The position numbers and the translations under genes were made by a program. Positions 1 through 6,715 of a stretch of 13,105 nt of DNA are shown piece after piece. The stretch is from an uncultured Lachnospiraceae bacterium (GTDB taxonomy: Bacteria > Bacillota > Clostridia > Lachnospirales > Lachnospiraceae). The stretch's first letter is position 1. Every line of letters begins with the position of its first letter. The notes under the pieces are model-generated. The model did not search any database and was not told the DNA's origin. It was given only the letters and a program-made list of their open reading frames with translations. The stretch is taken from the NCBI GenBank assembly GCA_900544445.1, contig UQVK01000102.1, positions 1 through 13,105 of the forward strand. Reading direction: 5' to 3'.

Positions 1-55
1 TTCCATGAAGAACGTGGGAGAGATGGTGGATATCATTTTAAGCCAGATCGACTGA
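1..55 (+). CDS. C-terminal end of a probable acyl/D-alanyl carrier protein (partial)
   Basis: Reading from base 2, 17 codons end in TGA at 53-55 and give SMKNVGEMVDIILSQID. This looks like the last helix of a small carrier protein of the ACP/DltC type, where a short segment such as 'S-x-K-x-V-x-x-M-V-x-I-I' closes the four-helix bundle. The Ser that would carry the phosphopantetheine lies outside the window, so the assignment cannot be proved. Context supports it: the next gene, 19 bases later, is a DltB-like MBOAT, and in dlt operons the carrier (DltC) delivers activated D-alanine to DltB. It could equally be another ACP-like carrier. The stop TGA overlaps an ATG (TGATG), suggesting tight translational coupling downstream. 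Confidence 0.5.
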   Translation, partial: SMKNVGEMVDIILSQID

Positions 56-74
56 TGGAAAGGAAACCGGAACG

Positions 75-1637
75 TTGAGCATCACATCCTTTTATTTTCT
101 GCTTTTCTACGCGCTTGTTCTGCTCATCTATTACATTGTGCCGAAGAAAGGCCAGTGGGGGATTCTCCTCCTGGCCAGTATCCTTTATTATCTTTTTTCG
201 GACAATGGGTTTCTGATCTTTTATCCGCTGGCTGCGGTGCTGGTCTGTTATGCGGGCATCCGGCGGATGGTCTGGGTCCGTGAGCATGCGGACGCGCTGA
301 AGGAGCGGGGAAAGAACCCGGAGCGGATGCGAAGGGCGGCGCTCATCGGCGTGATCGTCGTCAATGTGGGCGCTTTATTTTTGCTGAAATATATTAATTT
401 CGGAATCAATACGGTAAATGGAATCACCTCTCTTTTCCGGGAGGGAGAACTGTTACATGGCCTGAACTGGCTGGTGCCGCTGGGGATTTCCTATTATTCC
501 CTCACGCTGATCGGCTATGTGGTGGACGTGTATTTTGAAATCGCGGAACCGTTGAAGAATCCTGGAAGGCTTGCTCTCTACGGGATGTTTTTTCCCTGTA
601 TGCTTTCCGGGCCGATTCTCAGGTTCCGGGAGGATGGAAATCAGTTCTTTGAGCCGCATCCCTTTGACTATGTGCAGGTGACGCGGGGAATGCAGCGGAT
701 GCTGTGGGGATTTTTCAAGGTTCTGGTTATTTCCGAGCGCATGGGACTGATTGTGGATACCGTTTACGGGAATGATACACAGTACCAGGGGCTTTATATC
801 TGGATCGGAACGGTTGCCTTCGCGTTCCAGCTTTATACCAATTTCTCCGGCGGGATGGACATTTCGCTGGGAATCGCGCAGACCTTTGGCCTGAAGCTGC
901 CGGAAAACTTTGAGCGTCCGTTTTTTTCAAGGACCATTTCCGAGTACTGGCGCAGATGGCATATCACGCTGGGCGTGTGGATGAAGGAGTACGTGTTCTA
1001 TCCGATTTTACGTTCCGGCCTGTTTACGAAGCTGGGAAAGAAGCTCCGGGCCAGATTCGGAAAAAAGAGAGGAAAGCAGCTCACCACCTTTGCCGGAATG
1101 TTCCTTCTGTGGTTTGCCGTCGGCGTCTGGCACGGCGGGGACTGGAAGTATGTGATCGGCTCCGGCCTTCTGCACTGGGCCTACATTGTCTGCGGGGAGC
1201 TTCTGGAGCCCGTGTACGCAAAGGGCATGGCGAAGCTTGGTATAAACCCGAAGGCGAAATGGGTGGACGCTCTGCGCATGCTTCGCACCTTTTTCCTGGT
1301 GAATATCGGGTTTGTGTTCTTCCGCGCGGACAGCGTGGGCGCGGCCTGCTCCATGCTCCGCGGAGCGGTATCCGTTTTCAATCCGGGCATTCTCGTTGAC
1401 GGATCGATTTTTACGCTGGGGCTTGACTGGGTAGAATTCACTATCGCGGCGGTATCGCTTTTCATACTGCTCGCGGTATCCCTGCTGCAGGAAAAGGGCT
1501 CCGTGCGGGAGAGGATTGGCAGAAAGCGGCTGCCTGTGAGGTGGCTGATCTGGTACGCGCTGCTTTTTTATGTGATTCTGCTGGGAAATTACGGGCCGGA
1601 CTACAGCGCGGCGGAATTTATTTATCAGGGGTTCTAG
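75..1637 (+). CDS. DltB-like MBOAT family membrane O-acyltransferase
   Basis: A 520-residue polytopic membrane protein of the MBOAT family, which passes acyl groups from a cytosolic donor to an acceptor on the outer face of the membrane. The N-terminus (MSITSFYFLLFYALVLLIYY) and repeated hydrophobic segments to the end fit the family. Diagnostic motifs are YWRRWH at 291-296, the V-W-H-G-G motif at 351-355 with the presumed catalytic His353, and the C-terminal EFIYQGF, close to the FIY-x-Q-F ending common in this family. The start is TTG at 75: it gives the conventional N-terminus, AAAGGA lies at 59-64, and no ATG is available before residue 65. The gene follows a carrier-protein-like end and precedes a glycosyltransferase, which suggests D-alanylation or another acylation of a teichoic-acid-like polymer. 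AlgI/PatA-type O-acetylation is the alternative. The family is certain; the substrate is inferred. Confidence 0.9.
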   Translation: MSITSFYFLLFYALVLLIYYIVPKKGQWGILLLASILYYLFSDNGFLIFYPLAAVLVCYAGIRRMVWVREHADALKERGKNPERMRRAALIGVIVVNVGALFLLKYINFGINTVNGITSLFREGELLHGLNWLVPLGISYYSLTLIGYVVDVYFEIAEPLKNPGRLALYGMFFPCMLSGPILRFREDGNQFFEPHPFDYVQVTRGMQRMLWGFFKVLVISERMGLIVDTVYGNDTQYQGLYIWIGTVAFAFQLYTNFSGGMDISLGIAQTFGLKLPENFERPFFSRTISEYWRRWHITLGVWMKEYVFYPILRSGLFTKLGKKLRARFGKKRGKQLTTFAGMFLLWFAVGVWHGGDWKYVIGSGLLHWAYIVCGELLEPVYAKGMAKLGINPKAKWVDALRMLRTFFLVNIGFVFFRADSVGAACSMLRGAVSVFNPGILVDGSIFTLGLDWVEFTIAAVSLFILLAVSLLQEKGSVRERIGRKRLPVRWLIWYALLFYVILLGNYGPDYSAAEFIYQGF

Positions 1638-1639
1638 TT

Positions 1640-1687
1640 CACGTACTGGACGGAAGCCGTGTCCGCACGGCCCGGGGCGTCTACGTG
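1640..1687 (+). other. Three-segment RNA stem-loop in the MBOAT-glycosyltransferase gap
   Basis: Starting three bases after the MBOAT stop codon, CACGTA (1640-1645) pairs with TACGTG (1682-1687), GACG (1649-1652) with CGTC (1678-1681), and GCCGTG (1656-1661) with CACGGC (1666-1671). All 16 pairs are Watson-Crick. The apical loop is TCCG, a UNCG-type tetraloop. No T-run follows, so it is not a standard intrinsic terminator. It stops just before the purine-rich ribosome binding region of the glycosyltransferase. Possible roles are an mRNA-stabilising or processing element, or a modulator of translation of the next gene. The pairing is seen directly; the role is inference. Confidence 0.55.
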
Positions 1688-1711
1688 AGGAAATAAAAGG
1701 GAGAAAAGAAG

Positions 1712-2650
1712 ATGGACAAAATTGCGGTGCTGATACCCTGCTACAATGAGGAGAAGACCATTGAAAAGGTGGTAACGGACGCGAAGAAGGCGCTTCCGGA
1801 AGCGGTTATTTATGTGTATGACAACAATTCCACCGACCGGTCGGTAGAACTTGCCACAAAAGCCGGAGCGGTGGTGCGCAGGGAGAGAAAGCAGGGAAAG
1901 GGAAACGTGATCCGGCGAATGTTCCGTGAGATCGACGCGCAGTGTTATATCATGGTGGACGCGGACGATACCTATCCGCTGGAGTGCGCCGGGCAGATGG
2001 CGGACAAGGTTCTTCTGGAAAATTCCGACATGGTGGTGGGAGACCGGCTGTCATCCACCTATTATGAGGAAAATAAGCGTCCCTTCCACAACATGGGAAA
2101 CAGCCTGGTGAAAAAGAGCATCAATCTGCTGTTCCATTCCGAGATTCAGGACATCATGACCGGATACCGGGCCTTCAGCTATCAGTTCGTAAAGAGCTTT
2201 CCCGTGCTGTCCAAGGGCTTTGAGATCGAGACGGAGATGACCATCCACGCGGTGTACAACAACATGCAGGTGGACAATGTGGTGGTGGATTACAGGGACC
2301 GGCCGGAGGGAAGCGAATCCAAGCTGAATACCTATTCGGACGGAATCCGGGTGCTGGGAACCATCATGCGGATGTTCCGCCAGTACAAGCCGCTTGCGTT
2401 TTTCGCGGGGCTGGCGGTTGTGCTTACGGTGATTTCAGCGGTATTTTTCGTACCGGTGCTGATCGCCTTTCTGGAGACCGGAATGGTGGACAAGTTCCCG
2501 ACTCTGATCGTCTGCGGCTTTGTGGAGCTGGCGGCGATCCAGTCCGTCTTTTCCGGCCTGATTTTGCATAATCTGGGCGTGAAGGAGCGGCGGGATTTTG
2601 AAATGAGGCTGTATGAGATCCGGAACGGAAAAGAAGAGCGGGATAAATAA
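1712..2650 (+). CDS. Family 2 glycosyltransferase, DPM1/GtrB-like, with C-terminal membrane anchor
   Basis: A 312-residue GT-A fold glycosyltransferase. Visible signatures are the N-terminal V-L-I-P-C-Y-N-E-E nucleotide-binding strand (6-14), Y-D-N-N-S-T-D (36-42), the metal-binding D-A-D-D (83-86), D-I-M-T-G-Y-R-A-F (147-155) and G-F-E-I-E-T-E-M (169-176). These are typical of dolichyl/undecaprenyl-phosphate sugar synthases. Two hydrophobic segments near 228-250 and 262-286 would anchor it, as in GtrB. The expected reaction is transfer of a sugar from a nucleotide donor to undecaprenyl phosphate on the cytosolic side, for later use outside the cell, for example in glycosylating teichoic acid or another wall polymer. 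No flippase or GT-C partner is in the window. Start ATG 1712 has AGGGAG at 1698-1703. It lies 74 bases after the MBOAT gene and is probably co-transcribed with it. The sugar is not predictable. Confidence 0.88.
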   Translation: MDKIAVLIPCYNEEKTIEKVVTDAKKALPEAVIYVYDNNSTDRSVELATKAGAVVRRERKQGKGNVIRRMFREIDAQCYIMVDADDTYPLECAGQMADKVLLENSDMVVGDRLSSTYYEENKRPFHNMGNSLVKKSINLLFHSEIQDIMTGYRAFSYQFVKSFPVLSKGFEIETEMTIHAVYNNMQVDNVVVDYRDRPEGSESKLNTYSDGIRVLGTIMRMFRQYKPLAFFAGLAVVLTVISAVFFVPVLIAFLETGMVDKFPTLIVCGFVELAAIQSVFSGLILHNLGVKERRDFEMRLYEIRNGKEERDK

Positions 2651-2702
2651 AGAAAAAAGTGGAAAAAATAAGAGCAATCAGATTAAGATTTTATGAAGTC
2701 CA

Positions 2703-2731
2703 TTGCATGTCCCGGCGCTTTGGAATATACT
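2703..2731 (+). promoter_or_regulatory. Sigma-A-type promoter for the SGNH lipoprotein gene
   Basis: TTGCAT (2703-2708) and TATACT (2726-2731) are separated by exactly 17 bases. Transcription would begin near 2738, leaving a leader of about 45 bases before the ATG at 2783, which has a perfect AGGAGG at 2771-2776. No terminator is visible after the preceding glycosyltransferase gene, so the lipoprotein may be transcribed both from here and by read-through. Confidence 0.65.
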
Positions 2732-2782
2732 GGACTCGATAAAGGGAAGATTTTCTGATTCACCCTAAACAGGAGGAAGAAT

Positions 2783-3859
2783 ATGAAATGGCAGAATAGG
2801 AAAACAGGACTTTTACTGGCATTGCTTCTCGCAGTGTCCATGATTCTTTCAGCCTGCTCGGAGACAGATATTACGGAATCTCAGTCTTCCGTGAGCGGCG
2901 GATCAACGGAGAACCAGAGCGCGGACGCGGGCACGATTGCGGAGCTTCAGGAACAGATCGCGGAGCTTCAGGCGGAAAATGAGGCTTTAAGAAATCAGCT
3001 GCATCAGTACACGGAAGGTCAGGCATCCTCGGAAACGGCACAGGAGAATACGGAACAGACTCCGGAAGGGGAGCAGGAGACACAGACAGAGGAAGTCCCT
3101 GTAGAGGATGAACTGAATATCGTTGTTCTGGGAGACAGTATCTGGGACATGGACAGAGGGGATACGGGAATCGCGGCGCAGGTGGCTGCTTATATGAACG
3201 CGAATGTTTACAACTGTGCCATCGGCGGAACGCGGGCTTCCCTGAAGGAGGGTGAGTCCGATGTGAATTACGATACCTGGGATTCCACCTCTCTGACAGG
3301 GATGTGTTATGTGCTGTGTGATCTGGTCAGCCCGGAATTCCTGGAAGGATATCCGGCAGGCGGCGTGATCCGTAATGTGGACCCGAGCACGGTGGATTTC
3401 TATATTGTGGCTTATGGACTGAACGATTATTTCGCAGGAGCGCCGATTGCCGTGAAGGATGGAGATACCTATGACGCGCACGGTTATGCCGGAGCACTTC
3501 GAAATGCAATTGCCCTTTTGAGGAATGCCAGCCCCAATGCCCAGATTCTTCTCATTTCTCCCACCTACTGTCAGTTCTATGAAGACGGATATATGGTGAC
3601 GGACAGCAATATGAAGGATTATGGAAACGGAACTCTGACCGATTACGCGAACGCCTGCAGAAATGTATCGGAGACGGAAAATACGCTGTATATCGATGCG
3701 TATACCACGATGGGAATCAATATCTATACGGCGGAAGAGTATCTGGAAGACGGCGTGCATCTGACAGAGGCCGGAAGAGCGCTGTATGCGAAGGCGGTGG
3801 CCAGCTGTCTGAAGTACGGAAAGCCGGGCGAGGTATCCGGAAATTCCATTTATTATTGA
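2783..3859 (+). CDS. Surface lipoprotein with coiled-coil stalk and GDSL/SGNH hydrolase domain
   Basis: A 358-residue exported lipoprotein. Basic residues are followed by a hydrophobic stretch and the lipobox L-S-A-C with lipidated Cys25. Residues about 50-75 (A-E-L-Q-E-Q-I-A-E-L-Q-A-E-N-E-A-L) form heptads typical of a coiled coil, and 76-110 is a Glu/Gln/Thr-rich linker. The catalytic domain starts near 111 and carries all SGNH blocks: G-D-S-I at 117-120 (nucleophile Ser119), A-I-G-G (146-149, block II Gly), G-L-N-D at 212-215 (Asn214) and D-G-V-H at 323-326 (Asp323, His326). It should be an active serine esterase or acyltransferase on the outer face of the membrane. Next to a DltB-like MBOAT and a glycosyltransferase it may edit acyl groups on a wall polymer, a job DltD does in dlt systems, but it is not a recognisable DltD. 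A free-standing esterase is equally possible. The ATG is fixed by AGGAGG six bases upstream. Confidence 0.9.
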   Translation: MKWQNRKTGLLLALLLAVSMILSACSETDITESQSSVSGGSTENQSADAGTIAELQEQIAELQAENEALRNQLHQYTEGQASSETAQENTEQTPEGEQETQTEEVPVEDELNIVVLGDSIWDMDRGDTGIAAQVAAYMNANVYNCAIGGTRASLKEGESDVNYDTWDSTSLTGMCYVLCDLVSPEFLEGYPAGGVIRNVDPSTVDFYIVAYGLNDYFAGAPIAVKDGDTYDAHGYAGALRNAIALLRNASPNAQILLISPTYCQFYEDGYMVTDSNMKDYGNGTLTDYANACRNVSETENTLYIDAYTTMGINIYTAEEYLEDGVHLTEAGRALYAKAVASCLKYGKPGEVSGNSIYY

Positions 3860-3871
3860 TGATAAGGATGA

Positions 3872-3926
3872 CAGAAAAGGGCCCGCCCGGAAAGAATTTG
3901 CTCTTTCCGGACGGGCTCCCTTTCTG
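3872..3926. terminator. Long bidirectional terminator hairpin between convergent genes
   Basis: CAGAAA (3872-3877) pairs with TTTCTG (3921-3926), and the inner arm 3879-3894 pairs with 3903-3919 with only single-base mismatches or bulges, leaving a short AT-rich loop. The stem is more than 20 pairs with a GC-rich core. Read on the + strand it ends in CCCTTTCTG, and on the - strand in CCCTTTTCTG, so each side has a short T-rich tail. It sits between the stop of the + strand lipoprotein gene (3859) and the end of the - strand SGNH gene (3954), where both transcripts would end. Confidence 0.8.
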
Positions 3927-3953
3927 CAATTTGGAGAAATACATTCCGCCCCC

Positions 3954-5105
3954 TCAATGCGTCTCCAGATAAGCCTTCAGCTCCGCCACCTCTTCCGTCA
4001 GCAGCCCGGTAAAGTAAACCGCCCCGTCCGGATTCAAATGATCCGCGTCTCCAAAGTATTTCAGATTGGTCTGAAACCTTTCGTCATGGGAATAATCATA
4101 ATAGCTCACCCCATATTCCAGCGCAATCTCGTTGATCACGGAATAGAACTCATACAGGAAATCCGCGGATACATACTGGTTGTAGTAAACCGTAAACGGC
4201 GTTGTAATCAGAACCGGCGTGATGTTGTTCTCTTTGCAGAGCGTGATCAGATCAATCAGATTCTGTTTCTTATCTTCTTCAAAATACTCGTCCTTATTTT
4301 CAAAATGCCGCTGATATCTCGCAAGCCCTCTCGCTTCAAATTCCGCAACCGTTTCAGCGCCGTAGATTTCTTCCGGCGTACCGGATTCTGCCGCGTCTGA
4401 TGCGGCGGCGCCGTCTCCTGCCGCATCCAAACTGCCTTCCGGGGGATTTTCCGCAGAGGAGCCGGAAACGCCGGCTGCCGTGTCCGGCACAGTCGCCGTC
4501 CCGGCTTCTGCCGCGGCCTCTGCCGCCGCATCTGCCATCCCCGCTTCCGCCGCATAGGTGATGTTTTTCTTGTTTTCAGACAGGGAAGGAAAAATGACAG
4601 GCGGCTTGAACAGCTCAAAAATCTCTTCCCCGGCGGAAAGAACCGGGAAACGTACTGTGACCAGATCCTTATACAGGCTGTAATCCGGATTGTACTGGGG
4701 GGACAGAATCCGGTAATAGCGGACGCTGATGGCTTCCTGATCTGCCGGGTCCGTGGCCTCCTCATTGAAGGAGAAGTAGGAGACCGGGATGAAGAGAATG
4801 CTGCCATCCGCAAAATCATCCTTATGCATGTTGATCAGGGAGTAATCATACAGGAAGGACTGGCTGGTGAGGGCAAAATTGAAGGTCTCATAGCCGCGTT
4901 CAGCCGCCAGAGCGTCCCAGCTGAAGGCACACTGACCGTGAGAACTGCCCACGTTGGCAAGCTGAATATTGTGCGGAACAAAATTGAATACATTGACTTC
5001 CGACATGCCGGTGCTTACCTTCTGTTCGTACATCATATCCAGATAGAACAGACAGCAGAAAGTGATGCATACGGCAAGAACACTTTTTACGATAAATTTT
5101 TTCAT
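3954..5105 (-). CDS. Membrane-anchored SGNH-like acyltransferase partner of the MBOAT protein
   Basis: 383 residues with an uncleaved signal anchor at about 4-22, so the rest lies outside the membrane. The SGNH signatures are A-N-V-G-S-S-H-G (50-57), with the nucleophile being Ser54 or Ser55 as in the G-S-S motif of DltD, and D-A-D-H-L-N (353-358), giving Asp353 and His356 of the D-x-x-H block. Strand I-T-P-V-L-I-T-T-P-F (295-304) fits the hydrolase core. Proteins of this kind (DltD, AlgX/AlgJ, PatB) take the acyl group exported by an MBOAT and place it on a polymer, and here the MBOAT gene lies 17 bases upstream. Residues about 185-245 are an Ala/Gly/Ser/Glu-rich low-complexity insertion that is unusual inside such a domain. 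No good ribosome binding site precedes the ATG (AAAAACGCCC), so translation is probably coupled to the MBOAT gene; the signal anchor still makes this start convincing. The acceptor polymer is unknown. Confidence 0.8.
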   Translation of the reverse strand: MKKFIVKSVLAVCITFCCLFYLDMMYEQKVSTGMSEVNVFNFVPHNIQLANVGSSHGQCAFSWDALAAERGYETFNFALTSQSFLYDYSLINMHKDDFADGSILFIPVSYFSFNEEATDPADQEAISVRYYRILSPQYNPDYSLYKDLVTVRFPVLSAGEEIFELFKPPVIFPSLSENKKNITYAAEAGMADAAAEAAAEAGTATVPDTAAGVSGSSAENPPEGSLDAAGDGAAASDAAESGTPEEIYGAETVAEFEARGLARYQRHFENKDEYFEEDKKQNLIDLITLCKENNITPVLITTPFTVYYNQYVSADFLYEFYSVINEIALEYGVSYYDYSHDERFQTNLKYFGDADHLNPDGAVYFTGLLTEEVAELKAYLETH

Positions 5106-5122
5106 GGGCGTTTTTCAGTCTG

Positions 5123-6625
5123 TCAGAATTGCATGTAAATGAATTCTGTGGTTACTCCTTTCTCGGAAAAAAGCAGGATAACGAGTAAAAGCAGGATATA
5201 TACCGGCCAGCGGATGAAAAAGCGCTGTCTGGAAATCAGGGCGATCACATCGGTCTTCAGGGAGACCAGATCAAACAGAAACAGCGGAATCAGGGGCAGG
5301 CAGTGGAACATCAGATTGGTGAAGGTGATCCCCATCTGAACCGCACAGTCGTGGATATAGGTGTAGGGAGAGCCGATGCCCGTGAACATGTTCCGGATCA
5401 CGTAGAGCGCATCCTGAAAGGTTGCAGCCCGGAAAAAGATCCAGGCGAAACAGACCAGAAGGAAGGTCACCGGAACGGTAACGATACTCAGCAGGGCGTG
5501 CAGCTTCCGGTCAGTCTGGAACCGGGAGCCTTTTTTGTTCCATGGGAAAAAGCCCTCTATGACCTGAAGCGCGCCGTGGATGCCTCCCCAGAGCACGTAA
5601 TTCCAGCTTGCACCGTGCCACAGGCCGCTGACCAGGAAGGTGATCATGATATTAAGAGCATGACGGATACGGCCCACCCGGTTGCCTCCCAGCGGGATAT
5701 AGATGTAGTCTCTCAGCCAGCTGGAGAGGGACATGTGCCATCTTCCCCAGAAATCCTTGATGGAGGACGCAAAATAGGGGGAACGGAAGTTGGGAGACAG
5801 GCGTATCCCCAGGATGCCGGCGGAGCCGAGGGCGATGTCCGTATACCCTGAAAAGTCGCAGTAAAGCTGAATCGCGTAAAAAAATGTGGCCAGCATGAGA
5901 GAAAACCCGGTATAGGAGGAAAGATTCCCGTAGACCTGGCTGACGTAGATGGAAAGCCCGTCAGCCAGCACCAGCTTTTTGAAAAAGCCCCAGGCCATCA
6001 GCTTCAGGCTGTAGGACGCCTCTTTGTAGTGAAAACGCCGTGGCTTATGAAGTTGGGGAAGCAGGGAAGCGCCGCGTTCAATGGGGCCCTGCATGACCTT
6101 GGGGAAAAAGGAGATATATACCGCATAGATTCCGAAATGGCGTTCCGCGGGGATTTTCCCCTTATACACGTCAGCCAGATAGCTGATCGTCTGAAACAGG
6201 TAAAAGGAAATTCCGATGGGAAGCGCGAGCTTCAGGGTAAAGGGCTGCATGGGAATGGAAAACCGCTGTAGCAGCGCGGCCACATTTTCGGAAAAGAAAT
6301 TCAGGTATTTAAAGAAAAACAGAAGGCCCGCGCAGAACAGAACGGACAGGACGAGGACGATTTTAGCCGAGGAAGCCGCCTTCCGGCCCTTTCTGCTGTC
6401 CGGAGCCTTGTCACGATGTTTTCCTGCGCGTTCCATTTGCAGAGCCGCGTAATAGGAAATCAGGGTGGTGAGAAGGAGAACGAGAATGTATTCCGGTCCC
6501 CAGGAAGCATAGAAAAAATAGCTGGAAGCAAGTAGCGGCACCCAGCGCCATTTTCTGGGAACGGCCCAGTACAAAAGGAACACAACGGGCAGAAAAACGG
6601 CGTAGCCGAACGAATTAAACAGCAT
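5123..6625 (-). CDS. AlgI/PatA-like MBOAT family O-acyltransferase
   Basis: A 500-residue polytopic MBOAT protein. The N-terminus (MLFNSFGYAVFLPVVFLLYW) is the classical start of AlgI/PatA-type proteins. Motifs include F-F-P-K-V-M-Q-G-P-I (173-182), Y-C-D-F-S-G-Y-T-D-I-A-L-G (255-267), D-F-W-G-R-W-H-M-S-L (291-300) and L-W-H-G-A-S-W (335-341) with the presumed catalytic His337. It ends in TEFIYMQF. It should move acetyl or another small acyl group across the membrane for O-acylation of an extracellular polysaccharide or wall polymer, with the SGNH protein directly downstream as transferase. The frame is open 12 codons further (to 6661), but ATG 6625 is chosen because it gives the family N-terminus, has AGAAAGGGA just upstream, and lies at a sensible distance from the promoter at 6678-6707. 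This is the second MBOAT in the window; it is closer to AlgI than the one at 75-1637. Confidence 0.92.
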   Translation of the reverse strand: MLFNSFGYAVFLPVVFLLYWAVPRKWRWVPLLASSYFFYASWGPEYILVLLLTTLISYYAALQMERAGKHRDKAPDSRKGRKAASSAKIVLVLSVLFCAGLLFFFKYLNFFSENVAALLQRFSIPMQPFTLKLALPIGISFYLFQTISYLADVYKGKIPAERHFGIYAVYISFFPKVMQGPIERGASLLPQLHKPRRFHYKEASYSLKLMAWGFFKKLVLADGLSIYVSQVYGNLSSYTGFSLMLATFFYAIQLYCDFSGYTDIALGSAGILGIRLSPNFRSPYFASSIKDFWGRWHMSLSSWLRDYIYIPLGGNRVGRIRHALNIMITFLVSGLWHGASWNYVLWGGIHGALQVIEGFFPWNKKGSRFQTDRKLHALLSIVTVPVTFLLVCFAWIFFRAATFQDALYVIRNMFTGIGSPYTYIHDCAVQMGITFTNLMFHCLPLIPLFLFDLVSLKTDVIALISRQRFFIRWPVYILLLLVILLFSEKGVTTEFIYMQF

Positions 6626-6630
6626 AAAAA

Positions 6631-6639
6631 TCCCTTTCT
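6631..6639 (-). promoter_or_regulatory. Ribosome binding site that sets the MBOAT start
   Basis: On the - strand this reads AGAAAGGGA, followed by five T residues and the ATG at 6625. The upstream in-frame ATG at 6661 has no comparable site and would lie only about ten bases from the predicted transcription start. Confidence 0.65.
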
Positions 6640-6677
6640 GACCCGGCGGCGGGCCTGGCATTTATCTGACGAAAATT

Positions 6678-6707
6678 ATTATACTACAGGACTGGAAAAA
6701 TATACAA
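6678..6707 (-). promoter_or_regulatory. Sigma-A-type promoter for the MBOAT-SGNH pair
   Basis: On the - strand TTGTAT (6702-6707) is followed after 18 bases by a consensus TATAAT (6678-6683). Transcription would start near 6671, about 45 bases before the MBOAT ATG. The -35 box lies only nine bases beyond the stop codon of the CotH-family gene, and no terminator separates them, so the pair has its own promoter while probably also being read through from the VTC operon. Confidence 0.7.
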
Positions 6708-6715
6708 GACCAGAC

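Noticed and set aside
2987..3760. Long minus-strand frame (257 codons) opposite the SGNH lipoprotein gene
   Set aside because: It is antisense to a gene with a complete lipobox and all SGNH motifs, shows no domain of its own, and is a shadow of the codon pattern on the + strand.
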